From positions 403,745-467,744 of the forward strand of contig NZ_SRLE01000007.1 of the NCBI RefSeq assembly GCF_004745945.1: a stretch of DNA of 64,000 bases. The letters are read 5' to 3'. A program made the position numbers and the translations under genes. The notes under the pieces were generated by a model that worked only from the letters and a program-made list of their open reading frames with translations, was not told the DNA's origin and did no database searches. Source of the DNA: Mangrovimicrobium sediminis (GTDB lineage: Bacteria; Pseudomonadota; Gammaproteobacteria; Pseudomonadales; Halieaceae). Of this stretch, positions 1 to 8,175 are shown one piece after another. Position 1 is the stretch's first letter. Every line of letters starts with the position of its first letter.

Positions 1-740
1 TCCGCGAGGCCATCGACCAGGACCGCCTGCGCCTGTTCTACCAGCCGATCGTCTACACCGACGACACCACGCGCATAGACCACTACGAGGTGTTTGTGCG
101 CATGCTGACCGACGACGGCGATACCGTGCCACCCGGCGCGTTCATCCCGGCGGCGGAGCGCTACGGCCACATGAGCGGGGTGGACCTGTGGGTAGTGCGC
201 AACATGCTGGCCTGGATGGGGGCGAGCGCCCAGCGCGATACCTCGTTCTCCATCAACCTGTCCGGGGCGTCGCTGGACAATGCGGAAATGCTGCGCACCA
301 TCAAGTCCGGCTTCACGCGTTTCGGAGTGAACCCGGAGCAGGTGTGTTTCGAAGTGACCGAGACCGCGGCGATCGCCGATTTTTCCCGCGCCGTGCAGTT
401 CATCGACGAACTCAAGCGCCTGGGCTGTCGCTTCTCGCTGGACGACTTCGGCAGCGGCCTGTCCTCGTTCGGCTACCTCAAGTCACTGCCGGTGGATTTC
501 ATCAAGATCGACGGCATGTTCGTGCGCGATATCCTCACCGACCCCTTCGACGAGGCCATGGTGCAGTCGATCAACCGCATCGGCCAGCTCATGGGCCTGA
601 TCACCATCGCGGAGTTTGTCGAGAGCGAGGATATCCTGCGCCGCCTGCAGCAGATCGGTGTGGACCTGTGCCAGGGGTATCACATCGCCGCGCCGGCGCC
701 GCTGGAGGAGCACGCGCTGGCGCTGATGTGGCCGCGTTGA
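1..740 (+). CDS. EAL-domain c-di-GMP phosphodiesterase, C-terminal part
   Basis: The window opens inside this gene; about 245 C-terminal residues are visible, read in frame from base 3. They form a nearly complete EAL domain, which in active members hydrolyses cyclic di-GMP to pGpG. The signature glutamate lies in EVFVRM (bases 87-104), so the name-giving EAL is EVF here. The other metal- and substrate-binding motifs are intact: NLSG, FEVTE, LDDFGSG, IKID, AEFVES and CQGYH. Activity is therefore likely. Any GGDEF, PAS or membrane sensor part would lie upstream, outside the window. The next gene is convergent, with about 50 bases between the stops. Confidence 0.93.
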   Translation, partial: REAIDQDRLRLFYQPIVYTDDTTRIDHYEVFVRMLTDDGDTVPPGAFIPAAERYGHMSGVDLWVVRNMLAWMGASAQRDTSFSINLSGASLDNAEMLRTIKSGFTRFGVNPEQVCFEVTETAAIADFSRAVQFIDELKRLGCRFSLDDFGSGLSSFGYLKSLPVDFIKIDGMFVRDILTDPFDEAMVQSINRIGQLMGLITIAEFVESEDILRRLQQIGVDLCQGYHIAAPAPLEEHALALMWPR

Positions 741-790
741 GGCTGCTTTAGCTGTGTTGGCGCCAGGGTATTCGTGCTGACGCCGGATCG

Positions 791-1414
791 CTAGCAGTCG
801 GCGGCGCGCACGGTCTTGTGGCGGATCGGGCAGCGCTTTTTCTCTTCCTGTTTTTCTTCTTCGATTTCTTCCTGCGCAGCTGGAGCAGCGGTCGATGCGG
901 CGGCCGCCGGTGCGACGGCGGTAGCGGCCGGCATCTGCGTTTCGCCGCTGCGGATGCTGTCTACGACGCTGTCGACCAGCGCATTGGGAACCGGCACGCT
1001 CAGGTTGTACTGCGCAATCTTCCAACCAGAGGCAGTGTTGACCAGCACCCCGGAGCCGCGGCATTCGCCGAGGCTGTCGTTGTCCAGCATCTCGTCGAAC
1101 CATGCTATATCGCCATCGGCGGCGACACTTACCCGGCGCTCGCGCGGACGGTAGGTCCAGCCGCGTCCGCGGGAGAAGTTGTCGTGGACAAAGCTGCGAA
1201 ACGCTTCGCCCTGCCAGCGCTCGCTGCCGTCGGTGCCGAGAAATACCGCTTGTTCCGTCATCAGCCCCAGATAGCGTTCTTCGTCTGCCTCGGCGGCGGC
1301 GCCGTGGAAGGCGTCCAGCGTGGCGGCCACCGCCTGTTCCGGGTCGGCGCTGGCGGGTAGGGCCAGCAGCAGGGCGAGCAGCAGGGAGGCGAGGGGGGCA
1401 AGGTAGTTTTTCAC
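791..1414 (-). CDS. secreted NTF2/SnoaL-like protein
   Basis: A 207-residue protein with a clear Sec signal peptide (hydrophobic run up to about residue 23, ending PASA-DP). Residues 28-145 read like a SnoaL/DUF4440 cone-shaped fold: a helical start (VAATLDAFHGAAAEAD), a conserved aromatic-rich middle (WTYRPRERR, IAWFDEML) and the closing strand GWKIAQYNLSVPVPN that is diagnostic for this superfamily. These domains bind small hydrophobic ligands or act as isomerases; no substrate can be named here. The tail after residue 150 is low-complexity, Ala-rich then Glu/Lys-rich, ending in a Cys-containing basic segment. Being exported, it probably acts in the periplasm. Confidence 0.8.
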   Translation of the reverse strand: MKNYLAPLASLLLALLLALPASADPEQAVAATLDAFHGAAAEADEERYLGLMTEQAVFLGTDGSERWQGEAFRSFVHDNFSRGRGWTYRPRERRVSVAADGDIAWFDEMLDNDSLGECRGSGVLVNTASGWKIAQYNLSVPVPNALVDSVVDSIRSGETQMPAATAVAPAAAASTAAPAAQEEIEEEKQEEKKRCPIRHKTVRAADC

Positions 1415-1471
1415 GAGTCGGTCCGCTGGTGGATGTCGGCGACTATGGTAGACCGCGGGAGGGGCGCTACG

Positions 1472-2875
1472 CTACCGGGGCGTAGCGCGCTGGCCTCGCC
1501 CGGCGAACCACAGGGCCGCCAGCAGGGGCAGGCCGAAGGCGGCAAAACTCCAGGCGACGATATCCGCACCCAGCGCCGCGCTCATCTGCGGGTGCTGGGC
1601 GAGCATGTAGGCGGGCAGGGCGTTGCCCAGCATGCAGCCCACCATGCGATAGGTATTGAAGATTCCCATGGCCAGCGCCTGCACCTCGCGCGGAGCCGCC
1701 AGCAGGCTGGCGCGCTGGGAGATTACCTGGGCGGCGGCGCTGGCGGCGCCGATGCACAACATGGCCAGCACGAAGCCCGGCCGGTTGCTCAGGCCGAGCA
1801 GCGCGGCGTAGCCGAATACCACCAGCAGGCCGGTCAGCGCTCGCGGCAGGCGGTCGCCGCGGCCGTCGATGTAATTGCCGGACAGCGGGCTCGCCAGCAT
1901 CATCGCGAAAGTGTAGCTGGCGAGGTAGACGCCCAGTTCCGTGGGCGTCAGTCCCAAGGAGATCGTCACCCAGGCGGGCAGCATGAACATCAGGGAGAAA
2001 GTGATCGCCGCCGCGAACAGCGCCACCAGGGTGCCCATGTTGAAGGCGAAGTTGTTGATGCGCGCGAACTGCCCGCGCGATTCAGGCGAACGCAGTACCG
2101 CGGTGACGACCAGTGCGCTGGTGATTACCCAGGCCAGCGTCGGCCACAGCAGTGACTGCTCGAGAACGAATGCCTGCAACATCACGGCGAAGGGCACGAA
2201 GGGCAGGCCCAGGGTACTGAGGCTGGAAACCCGCACCCGGCTTTCGTCGTCCCTGGGTACGTAAAAGAACACCAGCAGCAGCGCCACCAGCCCCAGCGGC
2301 ACGCTGCACCAGAACAACGCCGGCCATTCCAGGTAGTGGATCACCAGCCCGCCCAGCGGAAACGCCAGTGCGCTGCTGCCGAGCATGGCAGAACCCAGCA
2401 GGCCCAGGTAGGCGCCGATCTTCGCCTCGGGGACGATGCGGTGGACCAGGGTTGCCGCGTTGGCGGTGATGGTGCCGGAGAACAGTGCCTGGATCACGCG
2501 CCAGAACACCAGGTGGTCGAAGTCCTCGACGAAGCCCGCGGCAATACTCGCCGCGCAAAACCCGAGGATGGCCAGCAGGAACACCCGGCGCCGGCCGAGC
2601 AAGTCGCCGAGTGCACCGGCCAGTGGTTGCGCAGCGGCGGTCGCGGCGAGGTAGTACATCACCAGCACGGACACCAGCGCGTAGGGCATGTCGAAGGCGC
2701 GCGCCAGCTCCGGGTAGGCGGTGACGATCAGGGTGCTGTTGATCGCGTTCAGGCAGGCGCCGGTGGCCACCGCGGCGAAAGCCATCAACACGGTGCGCCG
2801 GGTTTTGCTGCCGAGGGGAGTGTCGATTTCGTCGCGCTCGCTTGTTTGCTCGCGAGCGCCTGGGCTATCCTGCAT
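1472..2875 (-). CDS. MFS transporter, drug-efflux type
   Basis: A 467-residue major facilitator protein with a roughly 30-residue charged cytoplasmic N-tail, then a start typical of multidrug exporters (ACLNAINSTLIVTAYPELARAF). The MFS motif A loop is visible as GALGDLLGRRRVF, and further hydrophobic spans follow to the C-terminus, consistent with 12 or more membrane helices. It would export small molecules by proton antiport in the inner membrane; the substrate is unknown. No Shine-Dalgarno sequence precedes the ATG, where the DNA is an AT-rich run (bases 2876-2900), so translation may be leaderless or start elsewhere. The divergent neighbour is an LLM oxidoreductase cassette. Confidence 0.88.
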   Translation of the reverse strand: MQDSPGAREQTSERDEIDTPLGSKTRRTVLMAFAAVATGACLNAINSTLIVTAYPELARAFDMPYALVSVLVMYYLAATAAAQPLAGALGDLLGRRRVFLLAILGFCAASIAAGFVEDFDHLVFWRVIQALFSGTITANAATLVHRIVPEAKIGAYLGLLGSAMLGSSALAFPLGGLVIHYLEWPALFWCSVPLGLVALLLVFFYVPRDDESRVRVSSLSTLGLPFVPFAVMLQAFVLEQSLLWPTLAWVITSALVVTAVLRSPESRGQFARINNFAFNMGTLVALFAAAITFSLMFMLPAWVTISLGLTPTELGVYLASYTFAMMLASPLSGNYIDGRGDRLPRALTGLLVVFGYAALLGLSNRPGFVLAMLCIGAASAAAQVISQRASLLAAPREVQALAMGIFNTYRMVGCMLGNALPAYMLAQHPQMSAALGADIVAWSFAAFGLPLLAALWFAGRGQRATPR

Positions 2876-3035
2876 ATATAAAATACGGTTTCATAATAAG
2901 GGTGGCGTTGCTATACTGCGGCGCTCTCCGGTTGGGTGCGAACACCGGCCGAGCCACGTTGATCTGCGGCACCGGTCACGCGGGACTTGCCGTCCCAGGA
3001 GCCTTTTACACGGGCCTGTTGCGGAGACCTGTCAG

Positions 3036-3074
3036 GACGGGCCATCACGACGGGCCATCATAACGGGCCATCAC
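3036..3074. repeat. three tandem 13-bp repeats
   Basis: Three head-to-tail copies of a 13-bp unit close to GACGGGCCATCAC (3036-3048, 3049-3061, 3062-3074), differing by one or two bases. They end exactly before the ribosome-binding site GAGGA of the oxidoreductase that starts at 3089. They lie in its 5' leader and could bind a regulator or have arisen by slippage; nothing in the sequence decides between these. Confidence 0.85.
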
Positions 3075-3088
3075 GAGGACCTATAATA

Positions 3089-4030
3089 ATGAAAATTGGT
3101 ATCACATGTGGCGGTATCGGCGCCTACGCCAGCGGCGAGTTCCTGCACCTGTCGGCGCGCGCGGCGGAGGAGGTCGGTTTCAACGCCTACTGGATGCCCG
3201 ATCACGTGGTGCTGTTCGCCGACTACCCGGAATCGCGCTACGCCTACGCCAACGGCTCCGGGCAGGCCAAACCACAGCAGGACGAAGCCGCAGCCCTGAA
3301 GTTCGGCGAGGAAAACCCGATCCCCGACCCGCACTCGGAGTTCGTCGACCCGGTCGCCGCCATGGCCTGGGTGGCGGCGGCCACGCAGCGCATCGAGGTG
3401 GGCAGCAATGTGCTGATCCTGCCCCAGCGCAACCCGGTGGTGCTGGCCAAGTCCCTGGCCAGCATCGACAGCTTCAGTGGCGGGCGCGTTGTGCTCGGCG
3501 CGGGTATCGGCTGGGCGCGGGAGGAATACGCCGCGGTGGGTGCCCCGTGGCAGCAGCGCGGCAGGCGCGCGGACGAATACATCGGCGCCCTGCGTGCCCT
3601 GTGGGGCGAGGGCGGCGCCGACTTCGAGGGCGAGACCGTGCAGCTGCGCGGCGCCTACGCCTACCCCAAGCCGGCGCGTCCTGGCGGTATCCCCATTCTT
3701 ATCGGCGGCGAAAGTGAAGCGGCCCTGCGCCGTGTGGCGCGCGCCGGCGATGGCTGGCTGCCTTTCAACTTGCCGGTGGAAGAAGCGGCGCAGACCATCG
3801 ACCACCTCAAAGCCATGACCCGCGAACAGGGGCGCGACCCGGAGCAACTGCGCATCGTGAAGATCATCTTCAGCAACGCGGAACTGGATGACCTCAAGCG
3901 CTACCGCGAGGCCGGTGTCACCGAGTTCAACCTCGCCAGCAACGGCGAGTTGCCGCTGGAAAAAGCCGGTATCGAGGAAGTGATGGCGGAATTCGCCGAA
4001 CGATTTGTCGAACCGCTGCGCCGCCTGTGA
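3089..4030 (+). CDS. LLM-class (F420-type) flavin-dependent oxidoreductase
   Basis: A 313-residue luciferase-like monooxygenase-fold protein. The start MKIGITCGG at 3089 is chosen because it is preceded by GAGGA eight bases upstream and begins directly with the first beta strand; a longer open frame from 2987 would translate the repeat leader. Family marks are PDHVVLF near residue 40, the FVDPVAAMAWVAAATQRIEVGSNVLILPQRNP segment, the VVLGAGIGWAREEY core and PILIGGESEAALRRVARAGDGW. It fits the TIGR03619-type subfamily of F420-dependent or FMN-linked enzymes. It is followed by an SDR and an MBL hydrolase in the same direction, suggesting a small catabolic or detoxification operon. Confidence 0.9.
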   Translation: MKIGITCGGIGAYASGEFLHLSARAAEEVGFNAYWMPDHVVLFADYPESRYAYANGSGQAKPQQDEAAALKFGEENPIPDPHSEFVDPVAAMAWVAAATQRIEVGSNVLILPQRNPVVLAKSLASIDSFSGGRVVLGAGIGWAREEYAAVGAPWQQRGRRADEYIGALRALWGEGGADFEGETVQLRGAYAYPKPARPGGIPILIGGESEAALRRVARAGDGWLPFNLPVEEAAQTIDHLKAMTREQGRDPEQLRIVKIIFSNAELDDLKRYREAGVTEFNLASNGELPLEKAGIEEVMAEFAERFVEPLRRL

Positions 4031-4085
4031 GGGTAGACTCACCCGACGGCCGTTAACCATTCAACGATAACAGGAGCGACCGAGA

Positions 4086-4844
4086 ATGAGCCAGCTTGAG
4101 GGGAAAGTCGCGCTGGTGACCGGCGCCGGCACCGGCATCGGTCGCGGCATCGCCGAGGCGTTCGCCGCCGCGGGTGCGCAGGTGGTGATTGCCGCGCGGC
4201 GCGAGGGGCCGCTGCGTGAGGTAAGCGAGGCCAGCGGCGGGCGTATCGGCTATGTGCTGATGGACCTGGTCGACGCGCAACAACGGCAGCGGGCGCTGGA
4301 GATGGTACAGGAGCGGCACGGACGCATGGATATCCTGGTGAACAACGCCGCGTACCAGTTGTGGCAGCCCTTCGCAGACACCAGTGAGCAGCAGATCGAG
4401 GACCTGTTCTACACCAACGTCACCTCGACCACGCGCTTTATTCGCGAGGCACTGCCGTACCTCGAAGCCAGCGGCGGCAACATCGTAAACATCTCGTCGA
4501 CTGCCAGCCGCTACATCGGTGTGCCCTCGGAGATGCTCTCGGTGTACAGCGCCTCCAAGGCGGCGCTCAACCAGCTCACCCGGGCGCTGGCCCCGGAGTT
4601 CGGTCCGCGTGGCGTGCGTATCAACGCAGTGGCGCCGGGCCTGACCGTGGGTGAGTATTCGATGGATGCGCTGACCGCGGTGCCCGGCAGGCTCGAGGCG
4701 CTGGTCGAACGTACCTCGCTGGGCCGTGTCGGCCAGCCCGCCGATATCGCCCGGGTGGTGTTGTTCCTAGCCAGCGAGCAGGCGGGCTGGGTCACGGGGC
4801 AAGTGCTGGATGCGAGCGGCGGCTGGCAGATTGCCGCGGGGTGA
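4086..4844 (+). CDS. SDR family oxidoreductase
   Basis: A 252-residue classical short-chain dehydrogenase/reductase using NAD(P). The cofactor-binding TGAGTGIG motif is near residues 13-20, NNAA (in place of the usual NNAG) marks the structural Asn, and the catalytic triad is given by NISST and YSASK. The C-terminal end, ASGGWQIAAG, is typical of 3-oxoacyl reductase-like members. A good ribosome-binding site AGGAG (4072-4076) precedes the ATG. It lies 55 bases after the LLM oxidoreductase and probably oxidises or reduces a product in the same pathway. The substrate cannot be told from sequence. Confidence 0.92.
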   Translation: MSQLEGKVALVTGAGTGIGRGIAEAFAAAGAQVVIAARREGPLREVSEASGGRIGYVLMDLVDAQQRQRALEMVQERHGRMDILVNNAAYQLWQPFADTSEQQIEDLFYTNVTSTTRFIREALPYLEASGGNIVNISSTASRYIGVPSEMLSVYSASKAALNQLTRALAPEFGPRGVRINAVAPGLTVGEYSMDALTAVPGRLEALVERTSLGRVGQPADIARVVLFLASEQAGWVTGQVLDASGGWQIAAG

Positions 4845-4933
4845 GTGACGCTCGCTTTTATTCGCAGCGACCGCCGCCAGCGTTATGACGGTCTTGAAAA
4901 CGCGGTGTTTGCGCGCGACGAGGGGGAGAGGGC

Positions 4934-5824
4934 ATGGGCAATACACTGAGCTTTGGTGACGCGGAAATCTTCCAGGTCCCCGAGACTTCCTGGAAAATGC
5001 CGGTGGCCATGTTCGGCGCCAGCGACGCCCAGCTTGAGCGGCACCGGCACTGGCTGCAGCCCACCTACCTCGATGCGCACGGTGAGTGGGACAACATCGT
5101 GCAGAGCTGGGTCCTGGTAGTGGATGGTAGGGTGATTGTCGTCGACCCCTGCACCGGCAACGGCCGCCACTTCCCCGATTACCCGCCGGCGCACATGCTC
5201 GATACACCTTATATCGAGCGCTTTGCCGCCACCGGCATCCGCCCGGAGCAGGTGGATTACGTGTTCTGCACCCACCTGCACATGGACCACTGCGGCTGGA
5301 ACACGCAACTGGTCGATGGCCGCTACGTGCCGACCTTTCCCAACGCGAAATACGTGATGGTGCAGCGCGAGTTCGAGCGCTGGGACCCGCGTCGCGCCGG
5401 CCACGTGGCGGTGAGCGCCAACGCTGGGACTTTCGAGAACAGCGTGTTGCCGGTGCTCGAGGCCGGCCTGGCGCAGATTGTGCCTGATACGTTTCGCATC
5501 AGCGCCAGCCTGGATGTCGCCCCGGCCTGGGGTCATACCGCCGGCCACTCGCTGCTGCACCTGGACAGTGCCGCGCACGAAGCCTACTTCGTCGGCGATG
5601 CCTTCCACCATCCGCTTGAGTTGCTCTACCCGGAACTGGACGCCGGCACCTGCGAGGATTTCAGCGCAACTCTCGCCACCCGGCGCCGCTTGATCGAGAC
5701 CTGCCTGGCCAGCGACGCGCTACTGGTGCCGGCGCACTTTCCCTGCCCGTTCGGCGTGACCCTGCAGCGCGATGCTCAGGGCGAGCTGTCTTTCACGCCC
5801 TGTGCCGCGGACCAGTCTGGGTAG
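4934..5824 (+). CDS. MBL-fold metallo-hydrolase
   Basis: A 296-residue metallo-beta-lactamase-fold protein. The zinc motif HxHxDH is present as HLHMDH at residues 114-119, with a later metal-binding His in GHTAGHS and an Asp in FVGDAFHHP. The length and layout resemble N-acyl homoserine lactonase-like and related hydrolases, but the substrate is not evident. It is the third gene of the LLM-SDR-MBL run, 89 bases after the SDR. Its last 49 bases overlap the 3' end of the convergent MFS gene, so the two C-termini are encoded on opposite strands of the same DNA. Confidence 0.9.
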   Translation: MGNTLSFGDAEIFQVPETSWKMPVAMFGASDAQLERHRHWLQPTYLDAHGEWDNIVQSWVLVVDGRVIVVDPCTGNGRHFPDYPPAHMLDTPYIERFAATGIRPEQVDYVFCTHLHMDHCGWNTQLVDGRYVPTFPNAKYVMVQREFERWDPRRAGHVAVSANAGTFENSVLPVLEAGLAQIVPDTFRISASLDVAPAWGHTAGHSLLHLDSAAHEAYFVGDAFHHPLELLYPELDAGTCEDFSATLATRRRLIETCLASDALLVPAHFPCPFGVTLQRDAQGELSFTPCAADQSG

Positions 5825-7044
5825 GGCCCCAGCCCCACCAGCAGGAAACCGCCGAGCAGCGCGCCGGGAATGCCCGCCAGCAGGAACGGCGCGTAACCAC
5901 CGTAGGCGTCGTGCACCGCGCCCACCAGCAGCGGGCCGAGACCGGCGCCGAGGGCGATCAGGCTGGACATCACGCCGAAGATCTTGCCGAAGTGGCGCAT
6001 ACCCGCGTAGCGACTGGTGAGGTAGGCGCAGATCTGGATCTTGCAGCCGCTGGCGTAGCCGATAAGCGCGATGGCGAACAACAGCAGCGCGCTGTCGGCG
6101 CTGGCGCGCAGCAGCGCGAACAGGGCAACAGCCAGCGCCGACATGGTCGCCGCCGCCACCCAGCCGGCGTCGACGCGATCCATCAAATAGCCGGTGAGCA
6201 GTTTGCCGACGATGCCCGCGACTCCGGCCAGGCTGGCGAGGTAAGCGGCCTTTTCGCGGTCCACCCCGCGCTCGGCCAGTATCGGCACCTGGTGCACGAT
6301 GACGCCGATGGTCAGAATCAGTATCACTAAAGTGGCGATGCCGATGCGGATCAACGCCGTACTGCGCAGCGCCTCGCGCGGCGTCAGCCCGCGCAGGTCC
6401 AGAGAGGGTGCGCTGGTGTCGCCCGGTGCGCGGGCGCGCCGCTCGCGGTCGCGCGCGTCGTACAGGCACAGGATGGCCAGCAGCAGGGCAGGGAATCCCC
6501 AGCCGAGTCCGAGTGCGACCCAGGCGGTGCGCCAGCCGAACTCGGCGATGAGCCACTGGGTCAGCGGCGGCGCCAGGATCTGCGCCACTGCGGTACCGGA
6601 GAGCGTCACCGCCAGCGCCAGGCCGCGGCCGGCGGAGAACACGCTGGAAATCGCCGCGGTCCACACCGTGGCTTTCACACCCAGCGCGACCAGTGCATAG
6701 AAAGTCCACAGCGCGTACCACTGCGCCTCGCTGCCATCGGCGAAGGCGAATACGCACAGGGACAGCGCTTTCAGAATCAGCCCGGGAATTGCCAGCCGCC
6801 GCGTACCCCAGCGGTCGATCATGGCACCGACAATCGGCGCCAGCGGCACGGTGAGCAGTGCGGAAATTGTCAGCCCCGCGGTGATCACGGCGCGGCCCCA
6901 GCCGAACTCCGCCTGCAGCGGTTCGATGAATAGGCCGATGGAATAGGTCGCCACGGAGTGAAAGGAAAAGCCGACCGCGGTGGTGAGTGCGAGGGCCCAG
7001 TAAAGCCGCCACTCGTGGGCGGCGGTGTGTTGCGCGGTCATCAT
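5776..7044 (-). CDS. MFS transporter (MCT/OFA-like)
   Basis: A 422-residue major facilitator with about 12 hydrophobic spans. The N-terminal half carries the motif A-like loop GAMIDRWGTRRL, and the opening WRLYWALALTTAVGFSFHSVATYSIGLFIEPLQAEFGWGR resembles monocarboxylate/oxalate-formate antiporter-type MFS proteins of marine gammaproteobacteria. The central loop (DARDRERRARAPGD) is charged and cytoplasmic. Two consecutive ATGs (7044, 7041) could start it. It converges on the LLM-SDR-MBL genes and overlaps the last of them by 49 bases; a role in uptake of the compound handled by those enzymes is an inference from position. Confidence 0.9.
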   Translation of the reverse strand: MMTAQHTAAHEWRLYWALALTTAVGFSFHSVATYSIGLFIEPLQAEFGWGRAVITAGLTISALLTVPLAPIVGAMIDRWGTRRLAIPGLILKALSLCVFAFADGSEAQWYALWTFYALVALGVKATVWTAAISSVFSAGRGLALAVTLSGTAVAQILAPPLTQWLIAEFGWRTAWVALGLGWGFPALLLAILCLYDARDRERRARAPGDTSAPSLDLRGLTPREALRSTALIRIGIATLVILILTIGVIVHQVPILAERGVDREKAAYLASLAGVAGIVGKLLTGYLMDRVDAGWVAAATMSALAVALFALLRASADSALLLFAIALIGYASGCKIQICAYLTSRYAGMRHFGKIFGVMSSLIALGAGLGPLLVGAVHDAYGGYAPFLLAGIPGALLGGFLLVGLGPYPDWSAAQGVKDSSP

Positions 7045-7302
7045 GCGGCGGCTCTGTTCCTTGGCTTTATTGTGTTATTTGCCATGTGCACCCATATCGT
7101 TCCACGAGACAAGCCACTCGTTCGGGCCGGGTTGGTCTCGTTGAATAATGTGTAGTCGGGAGAATTGGATGTCCCACAATTGTAATTGCGACTCCTTTAT
7201 CTGCAAAATGCGATAAATGTGTTCGATGAAATGATCCCACTCAAACCTGCCAGAGAGTCGGTTTCGGATCGAGCCACCTGTTTTTGCCAGGGAGGAATGA
7301 AA

Positions 7303-8112
7303 ATGAAATGGATGTCCAAGGTATTGAGATGCGCTGTCGCTGCTGCGCTCCCCGTGGTTATGTCCGCATGTAGAATCCAGATAGATGTTCCTGCCGGAGG
7401 TCGGATAGAGGCAGAGTCCGGGGAACTGGCTGTTTCTTGTCCGGAGGGGGGCCGTTGTTTGTTAAATGTAAACGCCCCTGACTTCAATCAGACCCTGATT
7501 GCAGTTCCCAACGAGGGTTATGAGTTTGTCGGGTGGGCCAAAGGGGAAAAGCATTTGTTCGGCGGAAGCACGGGGCCTGCGACACTTGATGCCTCTCTTG
7601 CGACAGGCAATGCATTGCTCGAAGGAATTGTCGGCTCGGATGAAGTGTATTATCTGCGCCCAGTATTTGCGCTGGAAGACTTTAACGTGAGTCCAGATGG
7701 ACTTCCGATAATTTACCAAATCGATTGTTCAGACTGCGTTGGCCCAGAACTTCTCGACTGGCCAGTGTCCTTGGAAATTGCTCGTGATTACAACGTGTGG
7801 TTTGACGTCTACCAGTACCCCGGGGTGTTCACTCTTGCCACCTTTGTGATGTACGCAACCGAGTCCGACTATCAAATCGTAAATATCAAAGCGTACGCCG
7901 AAAACGACGAAGAAATCGCAGAATTTTCTGGTTTGGTCGATGGCCAGGTTATTCGTCAGAATGAACCAGTTATTTTTGCGCTCCGGTCAAAAGCACCTTC
8001 GGTAACATTAAGTTCACTCAACGTGTACTTCGAATTCGGAGTGGCGGGCACTGGCGCAACCTTCAGAGTGACAGTTCCGGTTGGGGTGGGGGACCGATGC
8101 CCTGTTTGTTAG
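7303..8112 (+). CDS. putative lipoprotein with an InlB-repeat-like motif, AT-rich
   Basis: A 269-residue predicted lipoprotein. The ATG at 7303 is chosen because GGAGG (7291-7295) lies seven bases upstream; ATG 7297 is too close. Residues 1-22 form a signal peptide ending VVMSA before Cys23, a slightly unusual lipobox (Met at -3). Residues 60-100 contain TLIAVPNEGYEFVGWAKG, the tyrosine/GW pattern of bacterial InlB B-type repeats, and a DCSDCVG cysteine pair follows. The rest is beta-rich and unrecognised. The gene and its upstream region are clearly richer in A and T than all neighbours, with different codon use, which suggests recent acquisition. It sits alone between an MFS gene and a sirtuin. 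Confidence 0.72.
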   Translation: MKWMSKVLRCAVAAALPVVMSACRIQIDVPAGGRIEAESGELAVSCPEGGRCLLNVNAPDFNQTLIAVPNEGYEFVGWAKGEKHLFGGSTGPATLDASLATGNALLEGIVGSDEVYYLRPVFALEDFNVSPDGLPIIYQIDCSDCVGPELLDWPVSLEIARDYNVWFDVYQYPGVFTLATFVMYATESDYQIVNIKAYAENDEEIAEFSGLVDGQVIRQNEPVIFALRSKAPSVTLSSLNVYFEFGVAGTGATFRVTVPVGVGDRCPVC

Positions 8113-8175
8113 TGTAAACATAGCGATGAACTACGGAACGCCGTAGGCGTTGCCTGCACGTAGAGCGTGGACGTG

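Noticed and set aside
3036..3074. CRISPR array
   Set aside because: The units are 13 bp and directly adjacent, without spacers, and no cas gene is present.
2987..3088. N-terminal extension of the LLM oxidoreductase
   Set aside because: It would translate the 13-bp repeats; the ribosome-binding site and family homology both support 3089.
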